Counted from the first letter of the stretch, positions 1-6,765 are shown. The stretch: 9,508 bases of DNA from Actinomycetota bacterium (GCA_022865545.1 JALHTA010000424.1:1-9508), one strand, 5' to 3'. Program-made: numbers and translations. Notes: a model not told the origin generated them from the sequence alone.

Positions 1-296
1 TAACCAGATACTTTCTGATCCTCATACATTTTTACGAGACCGCCAATTAATTTGCCCCGGGTTTGTTTTCCCTTCAATAGGCCGATTATGACTATGGCAT
101 TTACAACTATTACCAGTGCAACTACTATAAACATGACAACAAATAAATCAACTTCATTCCTGGAGTCTCCAGCCATAGCTGAGTTTATGCCAAGGGCAAC
201 CAGGTTTAGAAAAATCGCTGTAAGGATGAATATGATATCGGTACGTGTGTTTTGATTGAGCTCTGTAATAATGTGCTTATGGACTTGCTCAAGCAT
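1..296 (-). CDS. Two-helix membrane protein, 3' end outside window
   Basis: Reads leftward from ATG at 296-294 and is still open at the window edge: 98 codons plus two bases are visible. GGAGGA lies about six bases upstream of the ATG, a strong SD that fixes the start. The visible protein has a polar N-terminus (MLEQVHKHIITELNQNTRTD), a hydrophobic helix at about residues 21-41, a short polar loop containing GDSRNE, a second helix at about 51-75, then a basic stretch (KGKQTR) and an amphipathic segment (MYEDQKVSG). It looks like a small integral membrane protein with its soluble ends on the same side of the membrane. I have a general sense of similar uncharacterised two-helix proteins in bacteria and archaea but can name no family, so function is unknown. 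An extended -10 promoter lies upstream at 354-362. It is divergent from the next gene. Confidence 0.8.
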   Translation of the reverse strand, partial: MLEQVHKHIITELNQNTRTDIIFILTAIFLNLVALGINSAMAGDSRNEVDLFVVMFIVVALVIVVNAIVIIGLLKGKQTRGKLIGGLVKMYEDQKVSG

Positions 297-353
297 TTTG
301 GATTCCTCCTTCTACTGAATTATTATTCTTAGAGATATTTAAAGTACAAAAAC

Positions 354-362
354 ATTATAACA
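354..362 (-). promoter_or_regulatory. Extended -10 promoter for the leftward membrane protein gene
   Basis: On the minus strand this reads TGTTATAAT, a perfect TGn-extended -10. No good -35 lies 16-18 bases upstream, as is common for extended -10 promoters. Transcription would begin near 347, leaving a leader of about 50 bases before the ATG at 296. Inferred from sequence only. Confidence 0.5.
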
Positions 363-413
363 ATTTACATCTTTTATATGTATAGGGACCTGTTGAAAAA
401 AGTTAGAATGTAT

Positions 414-442
414 TTCACAGAAAAAATCAATTATCTTATAAT
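414..442 (+). promoter_or_regulatory. Sigma70-type promoter for the DUF4173-type gene
   Basis: TTCACA (414-419, five of six matches to the -35 consensus), a 17-base spacer, then TATAAT (437-442, perfect -10). A second TATAAT at 445-450 overlaps the likely start region. Transcription would begin near 449, giving an 80-base leader. The leader contains two tiny open frames, 465-485 and 482-526, that overlap as ATGA; the second ends two bases before the proposed TTG start. Confidence 0.6.
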
Positions 443-517
443 AATATAATAGTATCACGAGGGCATGGATAACCGGTTTTTATGAAAATTAATTGTTTTG
501 GTCAATTATTGCTAAGC

Positions 518-523
518 AAGGAG
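518..523 (+). promoter_or_regulatory. Ribosome binding site that sets a TTG start
   Basis: AAGGAG followed by a five-base spacer and TTG at 529. The frame is also open from a TTG at 493, but that codon has no SD, and the AAGGAG would then lie inside the coding region. The 529 start is therefore preferred. Confidence 0.7.
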
Positions 524-528
524 TAGAT

Positions 529-2007
529 TTGGAAATTGAGAAAAAAAAATATTGGCTTCTATTATACGGACTTATAATAGGTATAGTATTTGATATCCTT
601 TTTTATAATAAAACACTGGGGATATCTTACCCTATTTTTATATTCCTGATCATAGCGGTTCTTACCTTGATCTTTCTGAAAACTTACAGCAGTCTGGAAA
701 AGAAAGCCTGGATTTGGGTAATACCTGTGATACTTCTATCTATTACATTTTCAATTTATTCCAACCAAATATTAAAGATCTTAAATTTTATAATCGTCCT
801 GTATCTTGTGATCATGTTTGCTGCTTGTATGTCAAAACTAAATAGGGCTGACTGGGCTGATTTAAGGTTTTTGGCAGATTTTTTCAAGAGGATATTTGTT
901 CCACTAAAGTATATTCATATGCCCTTCATTACATTTTTTAGGATGACCGAGGGGAAAGAAGGCAAGAGGGGAAGGATAGCTACAAGGGTCGCCCTGGGTT
1001 TGATCATATCAGTACCCCTGCTGGCTGTGATAATATGGCTTCTCTCATCTGCTGATATTATCTTCAAAGATATTTTTCTAAATATTCCGGTCTCAAAGAT
1101 CATAAAACACTTTTTTGTGATCCTTGCAGTATCGGTCTACGCTATTTGTTTTTTCTGGTCAATACTTAAGTCATTTGACGAAGAAAAAAAGCCCGCTTAC
1201 TTAAAGATGAAGTGGAAAAAAATTCTGGATCCAGTGGTACTGATAACTATCATCTCCTTATTAAATATTGTCTATACTGTTTTTTCAGTGATCCAGTTTA
1301 CTTATCTTTTTTGGGGGGAGTCTTTTGTGCTTCCTTCTTCATATACCTATGCCGAATATGCAAGGCGTGGTTTTTTTGAGCTTTTAGCCGTATCAGTGAT
1401 CAATTTTATTATTATCTTGATAGCAGTGTCTTTTATTCGAAAGGAAAACAGGAAGGTCCATCTGGCCAGCAAAGTCTTGCTTTCACTTTTGGTAGGCCTT
1501 ACATTTGTCCTGCTGATATCAGCATTTTATAGAATGCTCATTTATGAACAGGCATACGGATTTACATACCGTAGGATTTTTGTTCAGGCCTTTATGGTTC
1601 TTCTGTTTTTTCTTTTTATTATAAATATTATATATATCTGGTATGCGAAATTGCCTATTATAAAATCATATTTTGTGATGACCTTGATGGTTTATATAAT
1701 ACTTAACTTTTCCAATGTGGACCTGATAATCGCCAGGAATAATATTGACCGCTATATTGAAACAGGACAGATCGATATCGAATATCTAAAAGGTCTTTCA
1801 TCTGATGCTATTTGCGAAATGCAAAGACTGATTAATATTGACCTAAAAAGTGAAAGCACCTCAGGGGTCAGAAGGCAGGACATAAAGGATGAAGTGCTGG
1901 TATTTTTTAATGACAAAAAAATTGAACTCGACGCTCAGAAACACTGGCAAAGTTTTAATATTTCAAGATACAGGGCATCCCGGATCGTTTATAAATATAT
2001 AAAATGA
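529..2007 (+). CDS. DUF4173/DUF4153-type polytopic membrane protein
   Basis: Encodes 492 residues from TTG at 529. About ten or eleven hydrophobic helices run through the protein: four in the first 100 residues, then a cytosol-like basic loop (about 103-153, with KEGKRGR), then six or seven more to about residue 400. Family hallmarks are visible: YAEYARRGFFEL at about 274-285, a YRMLIYEQAYGFTYRR block at about 334-349, and ARNNIDRY at about 402-409 followed by a soluble tail (DIEYLKGLSSDA) that resembles the usual DUF4173 ending. Length fits the family. The role of these proteins is not established; some are annotated as possible sensors or transporters, but I see no catalytic motif. The gene is probably monocistronic, with its own promoter at 414-442, and it converges on the lipoprotein gene 32 bases downstream. 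The family call is from memory of the motifs. Confidence 0.85.
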   Translation: MEIEKKKYWLLLYGLIIGIVFDILFYNKTLGISYPIFIFLIIAVLTLIFLKTYSSLEKKAWIWVIPVILLSITFSIYSNQILKILNFIIVLYLVIMFAACMSKLNRADWADLRFLADFFKRIFVPLKYIHMPFITFFRMTEGKEGKRGRIATRVALGLIISVPLLAVIIWLLSSADIIFKDIFLNIPVSKIIKHFFVILAVSVYAICFFWSILKSFDEEKKPAYLKMKWKKILDPVVLITIISLLNIVYTVFSVIQFTYLFWGESFVLPSSYTYAEYARRGFFELLAVSVINFIIILIAVSFIRKENRKVHLASKVLLSLLVGLTFVLLISAFYRMLIYEQAYGFTYRRIFVQAFMVLLFFLFIINIIYIWYAKLPIIKSYFVMTLMVYIILNFSNVDLIIARNNIDRYIETGQIDIEYLKGLSSDAICEMQRLINIDLKSESTSGVRRQDIKDEVLVFFNDKKIELDAQKHWQSFNISRYRASRIVYKYIK

Positions 2008-2039
2008 TCTTAAGGATACTGCACCCGCTTAAGCGTGAT

Positions 2040-2486
2040 TTATTCTCCTCTCAATTTCGGAGAATTAAACCAGGATCCGCTAATCTCTATTTTATCACCG
2101 GTTTTTTGAAGTGAGATTGTTACCACTACAGCTTCTGATTCCCCGGTATATTTTGCATTATAGACGATCACGATATAGCCGCTATCCTTTTTAGTTTGAT
2201 CAAGTTTTTTTGAACCAGGCTCATATGTTCCTATGATTCCCTCTATCTGGTCAGCAAAACTCAAAAAATCTTCTTCAGGTAAAGCTTCCTTCATGTCTTT
2301 GTTTAAATCCTGGGAGAAGCTATTAAAATCCCTATTATTTATAGCAATAAGATAGTTCTCTGAAGCCCTTGCCGAAAAATCAATATATTCCTGGTCTACC
2401 TGATTTGCAGAGCATCCGATTACCGGGAGAATAAGAACCAGGCATATCAGAAGAAGAAATAATCTAGTTGTTTTACTATTTATCAT
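2040..2486 (-). CDS. Small lipoprotein with DUF3887-like domain
   Basis: Encodes 148 residues. The start is placed at ATG 2486 because AAAGGA lies about five bases upstream and the protein then begins as a normal lipoprotein signal: basic MINSKTTR, a hydrophobic core, and the lipobox VIGC with the lipidated Cys at residue 25. An in-frame ATG at 2516 would add ten residues but has no SD. The mature part (about 30-148) has an alpha-helical segment with NYLIAINNRDFNSF and MKEALPEEDF, then a GTYEP turn and several beta strands ending in ISGSWFNSPKL. That order resembles DUF3887/NTF2-like lipoproteins, which have no known enzymatic activity. It should sit on the outer face of the cytoplasmic membrane. 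It lies 124 bases downstream of the phospholipase-like gene on the same strand, so co-transcription is possible but unproven. Confidence 0.85.
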   Translation of the reverse strand: MINSKTTRLFLLLICLVLILPVIGCSANQVDQEYIDFSARASENYLIAINNRDFNSFSQDLNKDMKEALPEEDFLSFADQIEGIIGTYEPGSKKLDQTKKDSGYIVIVYNAKYTGESEAVVVTISLQKTGDKIEISGSWFNSPKLRGE

Positions 2487-2610
2487 TATTATCCTTTCAC
2501 TATTATTTAAATCCATAAGCTTTACTTTGAAATTAATAATTATTTCTCATATTCTATAATAAATACCACTTAAAGGCATAGCAGATATCAATATAGAAGA
2601 AATTTTAGAC

Positions 2611-3600
2611 TCATTCATAGATCGAATCAAAATATTTAAGCTCGCTGCTATTGCCGCATTCGATACCTGTAGAATATGAGATATTACCGGCCATATCCAG
2701 TAGTGCATAAGGAAAACGGCCGCTTTCAATATAGAGCGATATAAGATCCATAAACTTACCTGTCTCATCAAGAGCCATATCATAAAGATCCCAGAATGAT
2801 TCATTAGAGCTATGGCCTGCATTACATGGATGCATCCATTTGTGGTGGCCAAGATTTAAATAATCCATTCCATTTATGAGTCTGCGGGGGATCATAGAAG
2901 AAGTTATTTCATCCCTGGCGCCCATCAGTAGTTCCAGCAGGCGGTATAGCAATAATTTTAATCCTATTGGATCATAAAGATTTTTTAGCACTCTGGAGAT
3001 ATCATGAATAGCTGATCTTACCTGTCTGGGCATAATTGTTGTACCGTATACCTTATCCAGGATGAAAATATAATAGTCTATAAGGACAGGTTCAAATCTT
3101 TTCCTTATTGAGACTAGTTCAAAACTTTTAAAACGCACAGGGCAGATCCCCTTCTTTACCAGTGAAAAATAGTCTATAGTACTTTCAAGCCTCCTGTGAT
3201 GATTGTAATATTTTCTTGTGGCTTTTGTCAGACCATTATCAATACCAGCGCTATAATGGATCAGTGGGTGGGTGTTCCTATCAAGGGAATAGTGACACAG
3301 ATAACCTGTAAGATAGGTCAAGAGATCATAAAACCTGTCATTTCCTTTCAAGCTATCAAGATAGACAAAACTTTCTTTAAAAAAGGTGTCGACCAGGTTT
3401 CCATGTATTATGTTTCCAAGTTTTTCGACACCATCATATTTTATCCAGGGTTTGGCTTTATAATAAAAGAATATATCAGGGCCCTGGGCTCCCAGGTAGA
3501 AAAGATCTATCCTTGAGGATATCTCATTTTTCAATACAGGATCTTTGATATTTCCTAAAGTATCTTCAGCAAAAAAGCTATGTGTTATAATAGCCGGCAG
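2611..3600 (-). CDS. Zinc-dependent phospholipase C family protein
   Basis: Encodes 329 residues if translation starts at CTG 3600. Expected metal ligands of the Zn_dep_PLPC family (PF00882) are visible: H7 (ITHSFF), D42 (GAQGPD), H66 (IIHGN), and H103, D107 and H111 in CHYSLDRNTHP. A C-terminal block, HKWMHPCNAGHSSNESFW, also resembles the family. Known members hydrolyse phospholipids, but most bacterial proteins of this subgroup are untested, so substrate is unknown. There is no obvious signal peptide. The start matters: no ATG, GTG or TTG exists in frame between the upstream stop and TTG 3534, and starting at 3534 would remove the conserved first His. The sequence after CTG (PAIITHSFF) matches the usual N-terminus, and AAGGAGG sits eight bases upstream. 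Either CTG is the initiator, or this base is a sequencing error or mutation. Confidence 0.85.
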   Translation of the reverse strand: MPAIITHSFFAEDTLGNIKDPVLKNEISSRIDLFYLGAQGPDIFFYYKAKPWIKYDGVEKLGNIIHGNLVDTFFKESFVYLDSLKGNDRFYDLLTYLTGYLCHYSLDRNTHPLIHYSAGIDNGLTKATRKYYNHHRRLESTIDYFSLVKKGICPVRFKSFELVSIRKRFEPVLIDYYIFILDKVYGTTIMPRQVRSAIHDISRVLKNLYDPIGLKLLLYRLLELLMGARDEITSSMIPRRLINGMDYLNLGHHKWMHPCNAGHSSNESFWDLYDMALDETGKFMDLISLYIESGRFPYALLDMAGNISYSTGIECGNSSELKYFDSIYE

Positions 3601-3608
3601 GCTACCAG

Positions 3609-3615
3609 CCTCCTT
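3609..3615 (-). promoter_or_regulatory. Ribosome binding site pointing to a CTG start
   Basis: On the minus strand this is AAGGAGG, followed by an eight-base spacer and CTG at 3600-3598. It is the strongest SD in the window. An in-frame TAA lies two codons upstream of it, so an earlier start is ruled out. Confidence 0.75.
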
Positions 3616-3773
3616 ATATTTTTATTTCTTTACTGGATTTCAAAATATTACTATATTTACTATTAAATAAAATATTTATTACCAGACGCTTGAAATAGAT
3701 TATATAATCATATTGCCTATAAAATAAATAAAATTCATGAAAATGGTTGAAATATTTTTGTTTGGAAAGCTCA

Positions 3774-3800
3774 CCATAATACCTGGACTATTTATTATGG
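3774..3800. repeat. Perfect inverted repeat, 8-bp arms
   Basis: CCATAATA (3774-3781) and TATTATGG (3793-3800) flank an 11-base loop. It lies between the small RNA terminator and the phospholipase-like gene. It could be an operator or an RNA hairpin in a leader. No T-run follows on either strand, so it is not a typical terminator. Confidence 0.5.
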
Positions 3801-3857
3801 GCGTCGTCTTGTAAGGGAACTGGTAGATTAAAATATGTTGTACAAAAAATTTAGGGC

Positions 3858-3919
3858 AAAAAAAACTCCAAGTAATCTTTTACCATAGTTTGCACCTTAG
3901 GCTGATCAACTACTTGGAG
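3858..3919 (-). terminator. Terminator-like hairpin and U-run ending the small RNA
   Basis: On the minus strand CTCCAAGTA (3919-3911) pairs perfectly with TACTTGGAG (3874-3866), followed at once by eight T (3865-3858). The 36-base loop (3910-3875) is long for an intrinsic terminator, so the loop may have its own structure or function. The first base of the hairpin (3919) is also the last base of the closing stem of the RNA body. Confidence 0.65.
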
Positions 3920-4032
3920 CCATACTTCAGAACTTTTCTTGGGGACTTTCCAAAATCCAGCTTATTATTTAAGTCCTTTCAAACTTAGATTTCAACTAAA
4001 TTCTAGACGTTGCCTTCTGTTCTAAAGTAGGC
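3858..4032 (-). ncRNA. Candidate structured small RNA of about 175 nt
   Basis: Read on the minus strand. A closing stem pairs 4032-4019 (GCCTACTTTAGAAC) with 3933-3919 (GTTCTGAAGTATGGC): 14 pairs, one G-U and a single bulged U. Inside are a 7-bp hairpin (4002-3996 with 3988-3982, loop of seven, one G-U) and a 6-bp hairpin (3976-3971 with 3948-3943, GGACTT/AAGTCC, 22-base loop), giving a three-way junction. Directly after the closing stem comes a 9-bp terminator-like hairpin and eight U. A promoter sits at the right distance upstream. The body lacks a credible ORF. I checked by eye for 6S RNA, tmRNA, RNase P, SRP RNA, T-box, TPP, SAM, cobalamin and c-di-GMP riboswitch signatures and saw none. 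It could be a free-standing sRNA or a long regulatory leader of the phospholipase-like gene, which starts 258 bases downstream. Confidence 0.6.
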
Positions 4033-4036
4033 TTTT

Positions 4037-4065
4037 AATTTACCAAATCTTTGAAAATATGTCAA
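4037..4065 (-). promoter_or_regulatory. Promoter of the candidate small RNA
   Basis: On the minus strand: TTGACA (4065-4060, perfect -35), a 17-base spacer, then TAAATT (4042-4037) preceded by TGG, a TGn-extended -10. Predicted start is 4033-4030, at the first base of the RNA's closing stem. The region upstream (about 4066-4102) is very AT-rich, as expected for an UP element. Confidence 0.65.
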
Positions 4066-4080
4066 TAGGAAATCGAAAAT

Positions 4081-4102
4081 AATTTTAATTATTATTAAAA
4101 TT
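4081..4102. repeat. AT-only perfect palindrome upstream of the small RNA promoter
   Basis: AATTTTAAT (4081-4089) and ATTAAAATT (4094-4102) flank a 4-base loop. It lies 16 bases beyond the -35 of the small RNA promoter. It might be a regulator site, UP element or merely low-complexity AT sequence. A terminator is unlikely without GC pairs. Confidence 0.4.
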
Positions 4103-4209
4103 TTACCAAGTTTTCAGAAATTATTAAGCATTTTATAAAAACATTGAAAATAATAAATTCAATGATAGGATATTATTACCAAAGCCACAGTGATTTGGAT
4201 TATTTAGCC

Positions 4210-4238
4210 TTGAGCTTATTAATTCTTGTTATTGTAAT
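4210..4238 (+). promoter_or_regulatory. Probable promoter of the vWA-protein gene
   Basis: TTGAGC (4210-4215, four of six), a 17-base spacer, TGTAAT (4233-4238, five of six). Predicted start is near 4245, leaving a 20-base leader with AAAAGG (4253-4258) six bases before the ATG at 4265. Confidence 0.5.
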
Positions 4239-4264
4239 TATTAATAATAAAGAAAAGGTTTTTA

Positions 4265-6628
4265 ATGAAAAATAGAAATATCACCAATAAGATTATTATA
4301 GTCATCGTACTTATTCCTTTACTTGTACTTTCTTTTGGGTATGGTTTTGCCTGGGCCATGGAAAATAATTTTTCCTCAAATGATACTGCCTTTGATTTTG
4401 TACTTATTATAGATGAATCGGGCAGCATGAAACAAAATGATCCTGAAAATAAAAGGATAGATGCTGCAAAACTATTTGTAGAATTAAATGAGATCCTGAC
4501 AAAAGGAAACAGGGTATCAGTTGTCGGGTTCGGGGAGCAGACAAATATATATATTGAACCTACAGAGATAGGGAAAAGTAAAGCTGAGGTTATGGAAGCA
4601 ATTTCCAGCATTAAAAGCAATCAGGCTCTTACCGATATGAAGCTTGCCCTGGAAGATGTCAAATCCATGCTTGATGGAAGGGTAAAAAGAAATAGGACTA
4701 TAATAATATTTTTAACAGATGGGGACCTCGGTGTAGATGATATACCTATTCCTGATGAAATAAGGAAAGGTGATGATAAACCAAAGGAAAAACCGGAACC
4801 TCCTTCCAGGGAGGATATTAATGCAGACAAAGACAGTCCCGGCACAGCTGGGCAGGGTGAGGATCTGGAGGATCCTGCATCTGGAGATGACCAATTGTCG
4901 GAATCAGAAGATAAGCAAATCGATTCTGAACCTGATAGCGCTGAAAGCAGGATTGAGGAATATCTTGAAGAATATAAGGATGAATTATTAAATCTCTGCT
5001 ATGAATACCAGGAAGATAAAATACAAATATTTCCAATTGCTTTCACCGGAGAAGCAAATATAGAAATACTGGAAAAGATAGCCAGTATAACTGAGGCAAG
5101 ACTATGGAGATCCGAGACGGCATCGGATATAAGGGGCATATACCTTGATATTTTTAAATATATCACCAGTGTTTTTATCTTTACCAGCCAGCAACAGGAG
5201 GGTGAAAAACTTACAGGATCAATACCGGTGCAGGATTATATTGGTAAATTAATTGCTATTTCAGTATCAAATGAGGATGTTGAAAACCCGGATATAAAAA
5301 TGACTCCACCAAATGATGCGAAGTCGCAGGATATCCAGGAAATAAGAGATGATTCATATGTGATAAATGCCATAGAAGTGCCAGCACAGGGCAATTGGGA
5401 TTATGAAATAAATGGCGATCTGGTAGTTGCGCTTGACCTTGTAAGGATGAAACTGCTGGATCCGGTGAAAGCAGTATACTTTATGGATTCAAAGGTCCCC
5501 ATTTCTGTCGGGCTTTCTGGAATCGAAGGGGTATCAGGGGAAGTGGATCCATCTGATTTTGAATTATCCTTTAAGGTCAAAAACCCGGATATGCCTGCAA
5601 CAGGGTGGATAGAACTTGCCGACGATGGAGGAGAAGACGATCCTTTAGAGGAAGATGGGATATTTAATTACCAGTTTGATCAAATATCCGGGCCAGGTGA
5701 TTACCTGGTAGAATTATTGATCAAACATAAACCGACAGGTTCAAGCTCACTGAAAGAAACGGTATTTAAAGTAACGGATTATCAGCCAGTTAAAAAAGAT
5801 ATATTCTTAAAAATTGAAAATAATATAATTGCCGGTTCTTCTACAAAAATATATGCAAATTTTGAGGATTTTACTGAGGGTGATTTTAGCTATACTATCT
5901 CAGGTCCTGACGGGGTCGGCAGTAGTGGAAAACTTTTAGATAATGGAGAAATAATAAACGGAGATCAAGAGACTTCAGACGGCATTTACAGCGCTATAAT
6001 TGGAGAGCTGCGGGAAATTGGGGACTATATGATCAAAGTAATGGGAGAATATGAGAGTAGCGAAGGCTATGAGCTTACTCAGGTCCAGGAATTTACCATA
6101 GGGAAATATGTCTTGATCGAAGAAATGGAAGATATTCTAGAGATCAATGGAAAAGATCCGGTCCTTGAATTTAATATCAGGATGGAATCGATTTATGACC
6201 AGGACCTTATTATAGACCTGGACCCTCAGATGAATTCCGGAGGAATGATAAAAAGTATAGAAGTAGGCAGCCATATCCTGGAAGCAGGAGCTAAAAAGGA
6301 TGTGGGACTTAGAGTATTATTAAAGGATGATCTTGAAACAGGGGAGTTTACAGTTTCTATTCCTCTTGTAATCGGGGGAGTCTATAATAATGAGACTGCC
6401 GTCAGTTTCCTTTATAATAAAAGCTCTTTTATGCTGGACCTAAAGACACTGATAGGGCTAATACTTATATTCGCCAGTCTAATACCACTTATATTTTTAC
6501 TCTATACGATTATTAATATGCGTAAGCTGGGAATAAATCTTAAAAGTCCCCGCATAATAATAGAGTTTATTGTATTCATCTTACTTTTTATTGCCGGGCT
6601 AATCGTATTTTTAGCCGGTGGATTTTAA
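4265..6628 (+). CDS. Membrane-anchored von Willebrand factor A protein
   Basis: Encodes 787 residues. ATG 4265 has AAAAGG six bases upstream. Residues 1-31 form a signal peptide (basic start, hydrophobic core, AWA end). A vWA domain spans about 42-305 with a full MIDAS metal site: D50, S52, S54 (DESGS), T123 (ALTD) and D152 (FLTDGD). A strongly acidic, disordered insert of about 70 residues (162-232) interrupts it before the strand IQIFPIAF and the final helices. Two Ig-like beta domains follow, each with an acidic D-G turn and a GDY strand (453-480 and 559-588), then another beta-rich region (about 615-720). Two hydrophobic helices (728-750, 764-785) anchor the C-terminus, so most of the protein should lie outside the cell. 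Likely role is metal-dependent protein binding or adhesion; the ligand is unknown. It seems monocistronic. Confidence 0.85.
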   Translation: MKNRNITNKIIIVIVLIPLLVLSFGYGFAWAMENNFSSNDTAFDFVLIIDESGSMKQNDPENKRIDAAKLFVELNEILTKGNRVSVVGFGEQTNIYIEPTEIGKSKAEVMEAISSIKSNQALTDMKLALEDVKSMLDGRVKRNRTIIIFLTDGDLGVDDIPIPDEIRKGDDKPKEKPEPPSREDINADKDSPGTAGQGEDLEDPASGDDQLSESEDKQIDSEPDSAESRIEEYLEEYKDELLNLCYEYQEDKIQIFPIAFTGEANIEILEKIASITEARLWRSETASDIRGIYLDIFKYITSVFIFTSQQQEGEKLTGSIPVQDYIGKLIAISVSNEDVENPDIKMTPPNDAKSQDIQEIRDDSYVINAIEVPAQGNWDYEINGDLVVALDLVRMKLLDPVKAVYFMDSKVPISVGLSGIEGVSGEVDPSDFELSFKVKNPDMPATGWIELADDGGEDDPLEEDGIFNYQFDQISGPGDYLVELLIKHKPTGSSSLKETVFKVTDYQPVKKDIFLKIENNIIAGSSTKIYANFEDFTEGDFSYTISGPDGVGSSGKLLDNGEIINGDQETSDGIYSAIIGELREIGDYMIKVMGEYESSEGYELTQVQEFTIGKYVLIEEMEDILEINGKDPVLEFNIRMESIYDQDLIIDLDPQMNSGGMIKSIEVGSHILEAGAKKDVGLRVLLKDDLETGEFTVSIPLVIGGVYNNETAVSFLYNKSSFMLDLKTLIGLILIFASLIPLIFLLYTIINMRKLGINLKSPRIIIEFIVFILLFIAGLIVFLAGGF

Positions 6629-6695
6629 GCATATGAGGATATATTTAATAAGCCTGGCAATGCTCCGGAAAAACTGGTATTGTACCAGATTATGT

Positions 6696-6718
6696 AAGAG
6701 TTTTCTAATAAAACTTTT
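6696..6718 (+). terminator. Weak AU-rich terminator candidate after the vWA gene
   Basis: AAGAGTTTT (6696-6704) pairs with AAAACTTTT (6710-6718) across a 5-base loop: nine pairs, one G-U, mostly A-U. The U-run belongs to the stem, so termination may be weak. The hairpin at 6674-6688 just upstream may help. Confidence 0.3.
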
Positions 6719-6756
6719 AAAATTGGTTCGATTTCATATTTATTATAATACTAATA

Positions 6757-6765
6757 TGTTATAAT
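6757..6765 (+). promoter_or_regulatory. Extended -10 promoter for the HTH / c-di-GMP cluster
   Basis: TGTTATAAT, a perfect TGn-extended -10, identical to the one at 354-362. Another TATAAT lies at 6744-6749, with a TTGGTT 15 bases before it. Transcription from the extended -10 would start near 6772, giving a leader of about 114 bases. Confidence 0.45.

Larger units (their letters stand above)
3601..3857. other. Intergenic region upstream of the phospholipase-like gene
   Basis: No credible coding region on either strand. It holds the SD for the phospholipase-like gene, a 12-base perfect palindrome GATTATATAATC (3698-3709) containing TATAAT on both strands, and an 8-bp inverted repeat (3774-3800). 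The minus-strand TATAAT at 3704-3699 could be the gene's -10, but the -35 position is poor (TTATTT). Confidence 0.5.

Noticed and set aside
449..528. c-di-GMP riboswitch in the leader of the DUF4173-type gene
   Set aside because: The leader is only about 80 bases and lacks the GEMM-type conserved core and paired tetraloop/receptor stems.
2009..2033. Two CTTAAG copies between the convergent genes as a bidirectional terminator
   Set aside because: The stem would be only six A/T-rich pairs with a 13-base loop and no T-run on either side.
3196..3516. Plus-strand open frame of 106 codons opposite the phospholipase-like gene
   Set aside because: It lies entirely antisense to a gene with clear conserved metal ligands and has no SD or recognisable domain.
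3698..3709. Palindrome GATTATATAATC as an operator or strong promoter
   Set aside because: In such AT-rich sequence short A/T palindromes are expected. The -35 at the right distance is poor.
3851..3961. Minus-strand open frame of about 35 codons within the small RNA region, which at first looked like the C-terminus of a decayed transposase
   Set aside because: It begins right after a stop, has no SD or early start codon, and I recognised no family. The RNA stems and terminator explain the stretch better.
4219..4620. Minus-strand open frame of 133 codons at the start of the vWA gene
   Set aside because: It is antisense to the signal peptide and vWA domain. Its composition is a by-product of the opposite strand, and no SD is seen.
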